From positions 1 through 17,205 of the forward strand of contig DBBC01000031.1 in NCBI GenBank assembly GCA_002292025.1: a stretch of DNA of 17,205 bases, given 5' to 3'. This document shows positions 1-7,556 of this stretch, one piece after another. Within the stretch, counting starts at the first letter, position 1; every line of letters starts with the position of its first letter. Both the position numbers and the translations under genes were made by a program. The notes beneath the pieces are model-generated. The model worked only from the letters and a program-made list of their open reading frames with translations, ran no database searches and had not been told where the DNA came from. The stretch is from Firmicutes bacterium UBA994 (GTDB lineage: Bacteria; Bacillota; UBA994).

Positions 1-496
1 CTTCTGGCGCCGGTCTAGGGCTGGTGACCTGCACCCGACTGTCTGTTAAAGGGACGGCCGCTTTAACATCAGTATCTGTCGGCGCGGTAGTGGCGGCAGT
101 TAGCTGCACGCCGCCCGCAGTGGCGGGAAATGCAAAGTGCCCAATTGGGGGCTCCGTTTTGGCATGACTGGGCGGTAATTCTATGCTAGGTATGCTTTTA
201 ATCGGCACGAGCGCGAAAGCATGTAAAGCCTCGTCCTTCGGTGACTGGAACAGGTGATCGTTTTCCTCCGGAACAGGCTGCAGGTCATTGAGCACTGCTT
301 GTTCGGCAGAACCCCATGCCGGCTGTGGAACTACATTAGGTGTCGTTGATGGGCTTCCTCTGCTAACCGGCGCTTGGTTGTAAGGCGCAATAAGCGCACG
401 CAAGAACTCATAGAAGTTGGCGGCGGCTTTAAGCTTGTTTGAGGATGCCTGCTTTTCTTGTACTATAGGGACGGGTTTAGGGGATTCAATTTTCAT
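1..496 (-). CDS. fliK: Probable flagellar hook-length control protein FliK, N-terminal part (cut by window edge)
   Basis: An open frame starts with ATG at 496 and stays open to base 1, giving 165 codons with no stop, so the 3' part lies outside the window. It begins MKIESPKPVPIVQEKQ and is rich in Pro, Ala, Thr and Ser, with no signal peptide or membrane segment. This fits the disordered, poorly conserved N-terminal half of FliK, the secreted ruler that measures hook length and switches the export apparatus to filament substrates. The start codon overlaps the fliJ stop by four bases (ATGA), so translation is probably coupled. The identity rests mainly on position: fliK follows fliJ in Bacillota fla operons, sometimes after a ylxF gene, which is absent here. 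The conserved FliK C-terminal domain is not visible, so another proline-rich flagellar protein is possible. Confidence 0.6.
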   Translation of the reverse strand, partial: MKIESPKPVPIVQEKQASSNKLKAAANFYEFLRALIAPYNQAPVSRGSPSTTPNVVPQPAWGSAEQAVLNDLQPVPEENDHLFQSPKDEALHAFALVPIKSIPSIELPPSHAKTEPPIGHFAFPATAGGVQLTAATTAPTDTDVKAAVPLTDSRVQVTSPRPAPE

Positions 497-924
497 CGAC
501 TTGCACCCACTTGCCGGCGATATACTGCCGCACCTCCGACTTCGTCTAAGGCAGCCTGTTCGCCGCGCTGCTCTCGCACTTTGGCTTCCTCCTCATGCGC
601 CTCCTTATGGACCTCAAACTTCTTCTTTTCCATACTGGCCGTTAGCAGCAAGGCTCGCGCTTGATGACAAGCTTCGGTCTGCACTTGTAGATGTTCACGT
701 TTACTGCAGATATGGCGATGACTAGCCATGGTAAAGCGGGCACGGCACTCTACGAACTCTGGGTGGAGCGGGGTATCCAGTTCTTGGATTAACGTTTCTT
801 GCAAAGCAGATAGGGAACTTTCATGTTCTTGTCGTTTGCGCTCCGCGCGTGCCAGCTCCAGCTGGCGTATGCTTTCTTTTTGCTGTTGCAGGTCTAGCAG
901 CCGCTCTAAGGGATATTTAGACAA
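493..924 (-). CDS. fliJ: Flagellar export chaperone/stalk protein FliJ
   Basis: A 143-residue protein, close to the usual FliJ length of about 147. It is almost wholly helical and rich in Glu, Gln, Arg and Lys, consistent with the two-stranded antiparallel coiled coil of FliJ. In the family, FliJ is the central stalk in the FliI hexamer and helps connect the ATPase to the export gate. The start is TTG at 924, preceded by an AAAGGAGTG ribosome binding site about ten bases upstream; no earlier in-frame ATG exists and the next Met is far inside. It follows fliI after five bases and overlaps the next gene by four. FliJ sequences are weakly conserved, so the call relies on size, coiled-coil composition, the N-terminal pattern (YPLERLLDL) and position directly after fliI. 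Confidence 0.88.
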   Translation of the reverse strand: MSKYPLERLLDLQQQKESIRQLELARAERKRQEHESSLSALQETLIQELDTPLHPEFVECRARFTMASHRHICSKREHLQVQTEACHQARALLLTASMEKKKFEVHKEAHEEEAKVREQRGEQAALDEVGGAAVYRRQVGASR

Positions 925-930
925 GGCAAA

Positions 931-2247
931 TCACTCCTTTACCACCAGTTCCAGCGCGCGCAAAGCGTCGTAGAGAGAGGTGCGCTCATCAATCTCTTGG
1001 GATAACAACCGCATAATCAACGGCACTGTGTCGATGGCCTCGTCGATAGATGGGTTAGTGCCTTTGACGTACGCCCCGATATTGATTAAGTCCTCGTTAT
1101 GTCGGTAAACCGCGAGCAAGTTACGGGCTTTAGCCGCAAGTGATAAGTGGCGCGGTTGGCACAGGTCGACAGCGAGACGGCTCACGCTCTGTAATACGTC
1201 AATGGATGGGTAGTGATTGCGCTCGGCCAGTTGCCGCGTGAGCACTATATGTCCGTCTAATATCCCGCGTACGGCGTCGGCAATCGGCTCATTTAGGTCA
1301 TCTCCTTCAACCAAGACAGTGTACAAGCCGGTAATGCTTCCGCGCGTGGAAGTCCCTGCCCGCTCTAATAGTTTGGGCAACATCGCAAAAACTGACGGCG
1401 GATAACCACGCGTCGTGGGAGGCTCCCCGATGGCGAGGCCTAGCTCGCGCTGCGCCATGGCAAAGCGTGTCACCGAATCCATCACCAACATCACTTGCAA
1501 TCCTTGGTCGCGAAAGCTTTCCGCGATAGCGGTTGCCGTAAGTGCAGCCTTGATGCGGAGCAGCGCCGGTTGGTCAGACGTAGCTACAACAACGACCGAG
1601 CGTGCCAGTCCCTGCGGACCAAGGTTGCTCTCTAAAAAATCTCGCACTTCACGTCCGCGCTCACCCACTAGCGCGATGACGTTGCAGTCGGCAGTGCTAC
1701 CCCTTGCCATCATCCCGAGCAACGTGCTCTTGCCGACTCCGCTGCCGGCAAAAATACCTAAGCGCTGCCCACCACCGACAGTCATGAAAATGTCCAAAGC
1801 CCGTATGCCTGTCTCTAGCACCGTATCGATGCGCTGCCGGGACAATGGATTGGGCGGAGATTGGTCAAGGGGGTATTCTCTCCATACTCCCGGCTGCAAT
1901 TCGCCGTCCAAGGGACGTCCCAGTCCATCCAGCACCGACCCCAGTAAAAACTCACCGGTGCGCACTGTCAGTCGCCGTCTGAGGGGCCTGACCTCGCATC
2001 CAGGGGAAACCCCATGCAACGGGTGGAATGGGAACAAGTGCAGCTTGTCGCGGCTAAAGCCTACTACCTCAGCCAGAACGGCATCACCGCCGTTGCCGAT
2101 CTGACATAGCTCGCCGATAGAGGCGCGACACCCCGCCGCTTCTACGGTCAGGCCTATGACCTCGGTTACCTGTCCATACGTGTCCCACTCTAAGGGATTG
2201 GCGAGGCGAGCAACGGTACGTTCAAAATCAAAACTAAACTCCGTCAT
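931..2247 (-). CDS. fliI: Flagellum-specific type III export ATPase FliI
   Basis: A 438-residue protein of normal FliI length. It powers export of rod, hook and filament subunits at the cytoplasmic base of the flagellum. The Walker A motif AGSGVGKST is at residues 167-175, a GERGREV segment near 195-201, Walker B (QVMLVMDS) near 251-258, and the F1-type signature GEPPTTRGYPPSVF near 274-287, as in FliI and ATP synthase beta-like subunits. The frame is open further upstream to 2319, but the ATG at 2247 is chosen because a GGAGGTGGAG ribosome binding site lies just before it and the extra upstream residues (Cys/Trp-rich) do not look like FliI. It overlaps the end of fliH by 14 bases, consistent with the FliH2-FliI complex being made from neighbouring genes. 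Confidence 0.97.
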   Translation of the reverse strand: MTEFSFDFERTVARLANPLEWDTYGQVTEVIGLTVEAAGCRASIGELCQIGNGGDAVLAEVVGFSRDKLHLFPFHPLHGVSPGCEVRPLRRRLTVRTGEFLLGSVLDGLGRPLDGELQPGVWREYPLDQSPPNPLSRQRIDTVLETGIRALDIFMTVGGGQRLGIFAGSGVGKSTLLGMMARGSTADCNVIALVGERGREVRDFLESNLGPQGLARSVVVVATSDQPALLRIKAALTATAIAESFRDQGLQVMLVMDSVTRFAMAQRELGLAIGEPPTTRGYPPSVFAMLPKLLERAGTSTRGSITGLYTVLVEGDDLNEPIADAVRGILDGHIVLTRQLAERNHYPSIDVLQSVSRLAVDLCQPRHLSLAAKARNLLAVYRHNEDLINIGAYVKGTNPSIDEAIDTVPLIMRLLSQEIDERTSLYDALRALELVVKE

Positions 2248-2935
2248 CGCACATCTCCACCTCCAGCTGTCGCAGGGCAGCGGGCAAGTCATAACGCACA
2301 CCGCCCAGCTCGTCTTCAAGCCGAAAGGAATTTTTGTCTAGGGTGCTATCGGCGCGGACAAGCACCGGAGCATCTGCCGGTAAAGGCAGGCGATGCTTTA
2401 GATCTTCCACTTGCTTGAGTTTATCCGGGTGGACAAAAAGGAAGACTTTGCGTTGCACCATAAGTTCGTCGTAGGCCAACAAAAACAAAGCGTGTAAAGC
2501 ATCGGGGTTGGTGTTTAGTTCTGAACGGAGCAACGCTTCCGCCATCCGCAAGGATAATGCGGTGATGTCTCGCTTGCTCGCTTGGATAAAACTCAATCGG
2601 TCACTTTCCAGTTGCGTGTATGCCTTGCGCACCAACGCCATTTCTGCCTGCAGGAATTCTTGTGCTTCTTGTAGCCCGCGGCGGTACCCCTCCTCGTGCG
2701 CAGAAGCCAATACCTTTTCCGCTTCCGAAACCAACGCTTGCGCCTTGTTTAACTCCACAGCTTTTAATTCTGCGGTCGCTTCCCGCCAACGGCGCTCAAT
2801 CTCCTGCGCTATGCGTTGTTCAGTCAAAACTGACATCTCGTCGGCGTCGGCAAAACTAGGCACAGTTACTTCGCAAACAGGGACTTTCTTAAAGCAGTCC
2901 GGGGCGCTCCCGCCGCGCTTATACAATGATGGCAT
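2234..2935 (-). CDS. fliH: Flagellar assembly protein FliH (regulator of FliI)
   Basis: A 233-residue protein, close to the typical FliH size. Residues from about 30 to 120 are rich in Glu, Ala, Gln and Lys and should form the long helical or coiled-coil rod of FliH. The C-terminal part (KRDITALSLRMAEALL onwards) resembles the FliH/YscL domain that binds the FliI N terminus. FliH dimerises, holds FliI in check and brings it to the export gate. An in-frame GTG at 2944 would add three residues, but ATG at 2935 has AGAGGTGG spaced about six bases before it, so I prefer ATG. The gene overlaps the end of fliG by 17 bases and fliI by 14, placing it in a translationally coupled switch/export block. 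Confidence 0.92.
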   Translation of the reverse strand: MPSLYKRGGSAPDCFKKVPVCEVTVPSFADADEMSVLTEQRIAQEIERRWREATAELKAVELNKAQALVSEAEKVLASAHEEGYRRGLQEAQEFLQAEMALVRKAYTQLESDRLSFIQASKRDITALSLRMAEALLRSELNTNPDALHALFLLAYDELMVQRKVFLFVHPDKLKQVEDLKHRLPLPADAPVLVRADSTLDKNSFRLEDELGGVRYDLPAALRQLEVEMCDDGV

Positions 2936-3929
2936 CTTCGCCACCTCTGGCTATAACAATCTCCCCGGCTTCGTCCAGCTTGCGGATCACCGCCACGATA
3001 CGCGCTTGCGCTTCCTCTACATCGCGCAGACGAATCGGGCCCATAAACTCTAGGTCTTCGCGCAGCATCTCTGCCGCGCGCTTGGACATATTCTTGTAGA
3101 TGCGCTGGCTTACTTCGGCGCCTGCTCCTTTAAGAGCTAAAGCCAGATCTTTGGAATCAATCTCACGGATTACGCGTTGGATGGCGCCGTCGTCAAGCAT
3201 AATTACGTCCTCAAAAACAAACAGTCGTTTGCGAATTTCCTCGGCTAAAGGCGGGTCATCACGGTCAAGTTGTTCAAAAATCATCTTCTCTGTAGCACGG
3301 TCTACGCGGTTTAGTATGTTGACCAAGGACTTGATACCCCCGGCTACGGCAAAGTCATAGTTAGAGAAGGAATCAAACTTGCTGGCAAGAACAGTCTCCA
3401 GTTCGGCAAGCACCTCGGGAGAGACGCGCTCCATCGTAGCAATGCGCCTAGCCACATAAGGACGCAACTCGGGCGGCAGCTGGGAAAGGACTGCGGCGGC
3501 TTGGTCGGATTCAAGGTAAGAGATAATCAGGGCGATGGTCTGGGGGTGCTCCTCACTGATAACACCGGCCAATTGGCGTGGCTCGACTTTCTTGGCGAAG
3601 CGAAAGGGCTTCACCGCGTTAGCCTCGGTCAGCTTGCGCATTATTTCTGCGGATTTGGCCGGACCTACGGCGCGGTCCAGCACCTCGCGCGCGTATCTCA
3701 CGCCTCCTTCTAACATGTACCCCTTGGCCTCGTACATCTGCATCATTTCGTCTAATACCTGTTCGCGAAAACCCGCCTCAACTAGGGTAGTGTTGGCCAC
3801 TTCAGCGGAGATAATCTCGATATCGTCGTCCGGCAACAGCTTCAGTACTTTGGCACTAAGTTCCGGGCCAAGAGAAATAAGCAGCGCCGCAATCTTCTTC
3901 ATACCGGTAACGCGCTTTTCTCTGGCCAC
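2919..3929 (-). CDS. fliG: Flagellar motor switch/rotor protein FliG
   Basis: A 336-residue protein of standard FliG length. FliG sits on the MS ring, contacts FliM and interacts with the stator to generate torque. The N terminus (LLISLGPELSAKVLKLL, about residues 16-32) is the conserved FliF-binding domain. The middle EHPQ motif is at 127-130. The C-terminal third contains the charged torque region around IRKRLFVFEDVIMLDD, followed by the typical REDLEFMGPIRLRDVEEAQ segment. The start is GTG at 3929, with a GGGTAGGGGTG ribosome binding site. The residues MAREKRVTGMKKIAALLISL match the usual FliG start, so the internal Met at residue 10 is less likely. It follows fliF after ten bases. No FliM or FliN gene appears in this window. 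Confidence 0.98.
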   Translation of the reverse strand: MAREKRVTGMKKIAALLISLGPELSAKVLKLLPDDDIEIISAEVANTTLVEAGFREQVLDEMMQMYEAKGYMLEGGVRYAREVLDRAVGPAKSAEIMRKLTEANAVKPFRFAKKVEPRQLAGVISEEHPQTIALIISYLESDQAAAVLSQLPPELRPYVARRIATMERVSPEVLAELETVLASKFDSFSNYDFAVAGGIKSLVNILNRVDRATEKMIFEQLDRDDPPLAEEIRKRLFVFEDVIMLDDGAIQRVIREIDSKDLALALKGAGAEVSQRIYKNMSKRAAEMLREDLEFMGPIRLRDVEEAQARIVAVIRKLDEAGEIVIARGGEDAIIV

Positions 3930-3939
3930 GATGACACCC

Positions 3940-5472
3940 CTACCCTTCGTTAAACCATGCCCTCACTAGCTGGGCAATTTCCTCCGGCTGCTGTTTAGCC
4001 AGCTCTTTAACCTTATCGAGCGCGGCACTAGCCTCAACACTGGAGCGAGCGGCAGCAGCCTCAGCTAAAGCCTGTTTTAGTGGGACTAGTTGCACGCCTT
4101 CCGTGGTAGGCACTTCAAAGCGGTTTTTGCGCAACCGCGCTACAAGCACCATCAAAAATATAAAGGCAAGCAGACCTCCCGCACCCATAACCCCATAGCG
4201 GATGTATGTTTGCAGTCGCTCCCGCTCGGCCAGTTCATCCAACCATCGCGCTGCTTCGGCTAAGTGTTCCTCGTTAAAGGGGCCCACACTAATGTGAACG
4301 GAGTCGCCCCTAGCATCGTTAAGCCCTAACCCTGCCCGCACTAACTGCTCAAGCCGCGTTACTTCCTCTGCCGTTAGCGAAGCGTTAACCGATACCGCCG
4401 CCGACAAGCGCTCGATCCGCCCCGGCGCAATCACTACCGTCGTCTCGGTGCGTCCAATCTCGTAGTTAGTGGTGCGATCAATGCTCTGATATGTACTCGT
4501 TCCCTCCCCGGTGGCGGGAGTCGTGGGATACACGGGAATATTAGAGCCGGTGCCCACCACGCCTCCGGCCGCTCCCGCCGGACCGGTAAATGTTTCTTCG
4601 CGCACTTGCTCGCTGCGTATAACTTGGCCCTCGGGGTCATAGACGATGCGCGTCACGGTCTCGGCGTCAAAATTCATCTGTGAGGTGACTACCGCAACCG
4701 CCTTCCCCGGTCCGTAAATGCGCTCTAACATTTGCACCAAACGGTCTTCCATGGCTCGCTCCAAGCCGCGCTGGCGTTCAGACTGCCGCAGAGCCAGCGG
4801 TTCGCTGTCTTCCCCCAAACCTAAACCCGCCGTTAGAATCCTTCCGCTGACATCGACTACGGCTACGTTCTCAGGCTTGAGATTGGGCACTCCAAGGGCT
4901 ACCAAGTACACAATGCTCTTCACTTGCTCGGCAGAGAGGGTCTGAAACGGCCTGAGACGTAACGTAACCGAGGCGCTGGCCGCCGCGTCTCTCCTTGCAA
5001 ACACGCTGGGTTCAGGGAGCACGAGATGAACGCGCGCTTGCTCGATGGCCGGGTAATTGGTGATGGTTCGCCGCAACTCTTCCTGTAAAGCGCGCAAGTG
5101 ATTAAGTCTGCGCTCAAAATCGGTAATGCCCAGCTGCACCCGATCAAATAACTCAAATCCCACGCCACTATTGTACAGCCCCTCGCCTGCTACGCGAATA
5201 CGCACATCGTATAGCTGACTTTCCGGCACAAGGACAGTCGTGCCTCCGTGAGACAGGCGATACTGGATGTTCTCCTGTCGCAGGGCTTCGACAATCGAGC
5301 TGGCCTGTTCGGCGTCTAAATTCGAAAAAAGCGGGGCGTACTCAACACGCGTGGCGTAATACCCCGCAGACACTAGGACAACCAAGAACGCTATGGCCGA
5401 CACCAGTATGACACTACGACGACGTGGGTCCTGTGCCCCCCACCACGCTGCTATTTGGTCAGACTTTTGCAT
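3940..5472 (-). CDS. fliF: Flagellar MS-ring protein FliF
   Basis: A 510-residue protein of about usual FliF length (500-560). It forms the MS ring in the cytoplasmic membrane, the base on which the rotor and export gate assemble. A first membrane helix lies at about residues 20-40 (VILVSAIAFLVVLVSAGYY) and a second at about 427-447. Between them is the large extracytoplasmic part with conserved ring-building segments such as EYAPLFSNLDAEQA and RIRVAGEGLYNSGVGFELFD. A Gly/Thr/Pro-rich loop lies around 297-327. The C-terminal tail after residue 450 ends in an acidic helical segment (IAQLVRAWFNEG), the expected FliG-binding site. ATG at 5472 has an AGAGGTGATAAGGA leader. It sits between fliE and fliG, with a 12-base gap on the fliE side. 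Confidence 0.98.
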   Translation of the reverse strand: MQKSDQIAAWWGAQDPRRRSVILVSAIAFLVVLVSAGYYATRVEYAPLFSNLDAEQASSIVEALRQENIQYRLSHGGTTVLVPESQLYDVRIRVAGEGLYNSGVGFELFDRVQLGITDFERRLNHLRALQEELRRTITNYPAIEQARVHLVLPEPSVFARRDAAASASVTLRLRPFQTLSAEQVKSIVYLVALGVPNLKPENVAVVDVSGRILTAGLGLGEDSEPLALRQSERQRGLERAMEDRLVQMLERIYGPGKAVAVVTSQMNFDAETVTRIVYDPEGQVIRSEQVREETFTGPAGAAGGVVGTGSNIPVYPTTPATGEGTSTYQSIDRTTNYEIGRTETTVVIAPGRIERLSAAVSVNASLTAEEVTRLEQLVRAGLGLNDARGDSVHISVGPFNEEHLAEAARWLDELAERERLQTYIRYGVMGAGGLLAFIFLMVLVARLRKNRFEVPTTEGVQLVPLKQALAEAAAARSSVEASAALDKVKELAKQQPEEIAQLVRAWFNEG

Positions 5473-5484
5473 TCCTTATCACCT

Positions 5485-5784
5485 CTAGACCTGCATACGG
5501 GCTATCTCTTGATAAGCCTCAACCATTTTGTTGCGCACCTGCACCGCAAGTTGCAGCGACAATTGCGCTTGCGCCATGGCCACAGTAACTTGATGCACAT
5601 CCTGTATTTCTCCGAGTGCCAGTTGCTTAGCTAAGTCATCGGCTCGTAGCTGCAGCTCATTTACCTGTGCTAATGCCGCACTCAACCGCTCAGCAAAGCT
5701 GTGGGGCGGCAAGTCCTGGGTGGAGGGCTTTAGGGTCGGTGTGAGCGGGGCCTGCGGGGCAATGGGGGGCAATGGAATGATCAT
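5485..5784 (-). CDS. fliE: Flagellar hook-basal body complex protein FliE
   Basis: A 99-residue protein matching the FliE size of about 100. FliE joins the MS ring to the rod and is one of the first proteins exported. The N-terminal 35 residues are Pro-rich and variable. The C-terminal half is helical with the recognisable FliE pattern VTVAMAQAQLSLQLAVQVRNK followed by MVEAYQEIARMQV. A GTG at 5793 would add three residues, but it sits only about three bases after the Shine-Dalgarno-like AGAGGGTAG, whereas ATG at 5784 is well spaced from GGTAGGTG. I therefore choose ATG. It lies directly after flgC and 12 bases before fliF. Confidence 0.93.
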   Translation of the reverse strand: MIIPLPPIAPQAPLTPTLKPSTQDLPPHSFAERLSAALAQVNELQLRADDLAKQLALGEIQDVHQVTVAMAQAQLSLQLAVQVRNKMVEAYQEIARMQV

Positions 5785-5793
5785 AATTAGCAC

Positions 5794-6234
5794 CTACCCT
5801 CTGCCAATCTCAAGCGCCCGTAAGGCCATGGACTTGGTCACGTTGAGTACCTGCACGTTGGTTTCGTATGCGCGAGAGGCCGTCATTAGGTCGACCATTT
5901 CGTTGACGATGTTAATGTCCGGCATAGCCACGAACCCCTCGGCGTTAGCGTCCGGGTGATCAGGATCGTGGACTAGACGAGGCGGTCTTTCGTCAGCGAG
6001 TACCGCAGCAACCTTAACCCCTTGGCGTGCGCCGTGTTGTGGCAGGCGTACAAAGCGGTGGCGAGAGACGTCCGTTAAGAGCTCGGAAAAAACGACGCGG
6101 CGGCGCCGAAAAGGACCGCCTTCGGGCGTGCGGGTGGTGTTCATGTTAGCGACATTCTGCGCTACTACATCGATGCGTAGCTTCTCGGCCGTTAAAGCCG
6201 ATGCGCTGATGGCCATGGTGGAAAAGACTTTCAC
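5794..6234 (-). CDS. flgC: Flagellar proximal rod protein FlgC
   Basis: A 146-residue protein of usual FlgC length (about 150). It is a subunit of the proximal rod, exported through the flagellar type III system, so it has no signal peptide. The N terminus holds the rod/hook signature ISASALTAEKLRIDVVAQNVAN followed by NTTRTPEGGPFRRRRVVF, which is characteristic of FlgC. The C terminus (VNEMVDLMTASRAYETNVQ, then VLNVTKSMALRALEIGRG) is the paired axial helix. The start is GTG at 6234 with GGGAGGCG seven bases upstream. This start gives the family-standard distance to the ISAS motif; an ATG six codons later is a weaker alternative. Only three bases separate it from flgB. Confidence 0.98.
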   Translation of the reverse strand: MKVFSTMAISASALTAEKLRIDVVAQNVANMNTTRTPEGGPFRRRRVVFSELLTDVSRHRFVRLPQHGARQGVKVAAVLADERPPRLVHDPDHPDANAEGFVAMPDINIVNEMVDLMTASRAYETNVQVLNVTKSMALRALEIGRG

Positions 6235-6237
6235 AAA

Positions 6238-6594
6238 TTAACGCCTCCCTTCGTTAATGACGTAGCGGTACATGGAGAAGCGATCACTGAGTTGCTGCGA
6301 TAATGCCTGAAATTGAATGGCATTTGCAGCCATTAATACCATCTCGTGATCAATGCTCACGTTGTTGCCGTCTTCGCGTAAAGCTGTACTTGTGTCGGTG
6401 TGTACACGCGCCTGCAACTGGGCGGGGGTGATATTGCGCCGCGCCATCGCTTCGCGCACATGCTCCTCAAAGGAAACGTAACTACGCTTAAAACCTGGGG
6501 TATTAGCGTTCGCGACGTTGTTGGCCACAATTCGCTGCCTGAGCGCCGCCGCGTCCATGGCGCGAGAGAGAAGTTCAATGACACTGACTCGCAT
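6238..6594 (-). CDS. flgB: Flagellar proximal rod protein FlgB
   Basis: A 118-residue protein, slightly shorter than the usual 125-140 residues of FlgB. It is the most proximal rod component, in contact with FliE. Residues 5-45 carry the axial-protein motif (LLSRAMDAAALRQRIVANNV followed by ANANTPGFKRSYVSFEE), and the C-terminal helix has ANAIQFQALSQQLSDRF. The ATG at 6594 has a strong GGGAGGT site five bases upstream. It is the first gene of the basal-body unit: a terminator lies 67 bases upstream and no gene lies between, so transcription of flgB through fliK probably starts in this gap. Confidence 0.97.
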   Translation of the reverse strand: MRVSVIELLSRAMDAAALRQRIVANNVANANTPGFKRSYVSFEEHVREAMARRNITPAQLQARVHTDTSTALREDGNNVSIDHEMVLMAANAIQFQALSQQLSDRFSMYRYVINEGRR

Positions 6595-6624
6595 GGCCTA
6601 CCTCCCATTCGCAAATGTTGTTAT

Positions 6625-6652
6625 GTTATCATGTATTCGACGCGCATAGCAA
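6625..6652 (-). promoter_or_regulatory. Candidate housekeeping-type promoter for the flgB operon
   Basis: On the minus strand the gap between the flaG terminator and flgB contains TTGCTA (6647-6652), a 16-base spacer, and GATAAC (6625-6630). Each hexamer matches the vegetative consensus at four of six positions. No sigma-28 motif (TAAA with GCCGATAA) is visible here. The position, after a terminator and about 30 bases before flgB, makes a promoter in this gap likely, but this exact assignment is weak. Confidence 0.35.
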
Positions 6653-6660
6653 GACCCCTC

Positions 6661-6694
6661 TAAAAAAATAATCCGCAGCAAAAAACTGCGGATT
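6661..6694 (-). terminator. Intrinsic terminator after flaG
   Basis: A perfect nine-base inverted repeat (AATCCGCAG at 6670-6678 and CTGCGGATT at 6686-6694) encloses a seven-base loop and is followed, on the minus strand, by ATTTTTTTA. It begins 13 bases after the flaG stop codon and is a textbook Rho-independent terminator. It separates the fliD-fliS-fliT-flaG unit from the flgB basal-body unit. On the plus strand the hairpin is followed by TTCCTTT, a much poorer U tract. Confidence 0.93.
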
Positions 6695-6706
6695 TTCCTT
6701 TGCAAG

Positions 6707-7087
6707 CTAGGCTCTTTCATCCACAATAATCCCTATCAGGCGTTGTAGATGCGCGAGCATATCCAGCGTTCGTTCCGGCGGGATCTCCCGAATCACTTCC
6801 TCGCTCTCTTCGTTGATGACCCGCACAATAAACTCCCCCGACGACTCGTGCTTTTCAAATCTGAGACCGATATTTAGCGCCAGCATGGTGGCATTTATAC
6901 GTGAAATTGCTTCGTCGTATGCTGGCGCATCTTGTGGAATGGAACTGTCCTGTCGCGAATCTAAGGCCTGACGCCGGAGATGAAGGTTCATGTCAATGGT
7001 AGAGCGCTGCGTGTCTCGCACTTCACGCCGTGCGGCCATGTCGACGACTTTAGTCAGCACTACCGGTTCGGTTCCTTGTACTTTCAT
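6707..7087 (-). CDS. flaG: FlaG family flagellar protein
   Basis: A 126-residue protein. The C-terminal half is the conserved FlaG domain: NIGLRFEKHESSGEFIVRV followed by EESEEVIREIPPERTLDMLAHL. The N-terminal half is polar and probably disordered. FlaG-type proteins (YvyC in Bacillus) are encoded beside fliD and affect filament length in some bacteria; their biochemical role is not well settled. ATG at 7087 is preceded by an excellent AGGAGGTGAG site. It is the last gene before the intrinsic terminator and follows the fliT-position gene after 13 bases, so it is most likely co-transcribed with fliD. Confidence 0.92.
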   Translation of the reverse strand: MKVQGTEPVVLTKVVDMAARREVRDTQRSTIDMNLHLRRQALDSRQDSSIPQDAPAYDEAISRINATMLALNIGLRFEKHESSGEFIVRVINEESEEVIREIPPERTLDMLAHLQRLIGIIVDERA

Positions 7088-7100
7088 GACTTCTCACCTC

Positions 7101-7556
7101 CTATTTTTTCACACTGACTAAGGCGCCGCTTGGGGCTTGCTGAGACTCACCATAAGCGGTAAGCCCGCGCTTCTGTATTAATAACTCGTCTGATTTTTGC
7201 TTTACTGCCTGCAACGCTGCCTGCATATTGGAATGGACCTGGCGGTCCTGCTCCAGCAAAGCTTGCATTAGAGTGCTGATCTCGCCTTCCCGCATGCCAA
7301 AGATCCGTCCTCCATCAACGGACAACGCAGACCGCACCGCAAGGTAGGTCAGGTCAATCCTAACGTTTACGGCGGCGAGACTGTTCATGCCCTGCTGCCG
7401 TTCTTCTAGGAGTTCTTCCAGTCGCGCAAAGTCTTCGCCGCATAAGGCGTTCCCCATATCTGTCGTTAGCGTTAACAGATGTAACACCAGTTGACGTTTG
7501 CTCTCCAAAAGAGCCAAAAGCGCCGGAAAGTCTACGGAGTCATCCTGCATGGCCAC
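7101..7556 (-). CDS. FliT-position flagellar protein, probable export chaperone
   Basis: A 151-residue, almost entirely helical protein with Glu/Gln/Leu-rich stretches (for example LEELLEERQQGMNSLA near the middle) and no signal peptide or membrane helix. It lies between fliS and flaG, where many Bacillota encode FliT, the chaperone for the cap protein FliD. The overall look also fits the FlgN family of coiled-coil export chaperones. I see no motif that decides between them, so no symbol is given. The frame overlaps the fliS stop by 17 bases. GTG at 7556 has GGTGAAG about ten bases upstream; an ATG two codons later (7550) is the alternative. Function is inferred from context and helicity only. 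Confidence 0.8.
   Translation of the reverse strand: MAMQDDSVDFPALLALLESKRQLVLHLLTLTTDMGNALCGEDFARLEELLEERQQGMNSLAAVNVRIDLTYLAVRSALSVDGGRIFGMREGEISTLMQALLEQDRQVHSNMQAALQAVKQKSDELLIQKRGLTAYGESQQAPSGALVSVKK

Noticed and set aside
1415..2104. Plus-strand open frame of 229 codons
   Set aside because: It lies entirely antisense to fliI, whose Walker motifs are intact; the Ser/Arg/Pro-rich translation is typical of a shadow frame.
2347..2354. GCCGATAG on the minus strand inside fliH
   Set aside because: It resembles a sigma-28 -10 but has no -35 at the right distance and lies inside a coding region of a tightly coupled operon.
2508..3053. Plus-strand open frame of 181 codons
   Set aside because: Antisense to fliH and the end of fliG, both of which are well supported.
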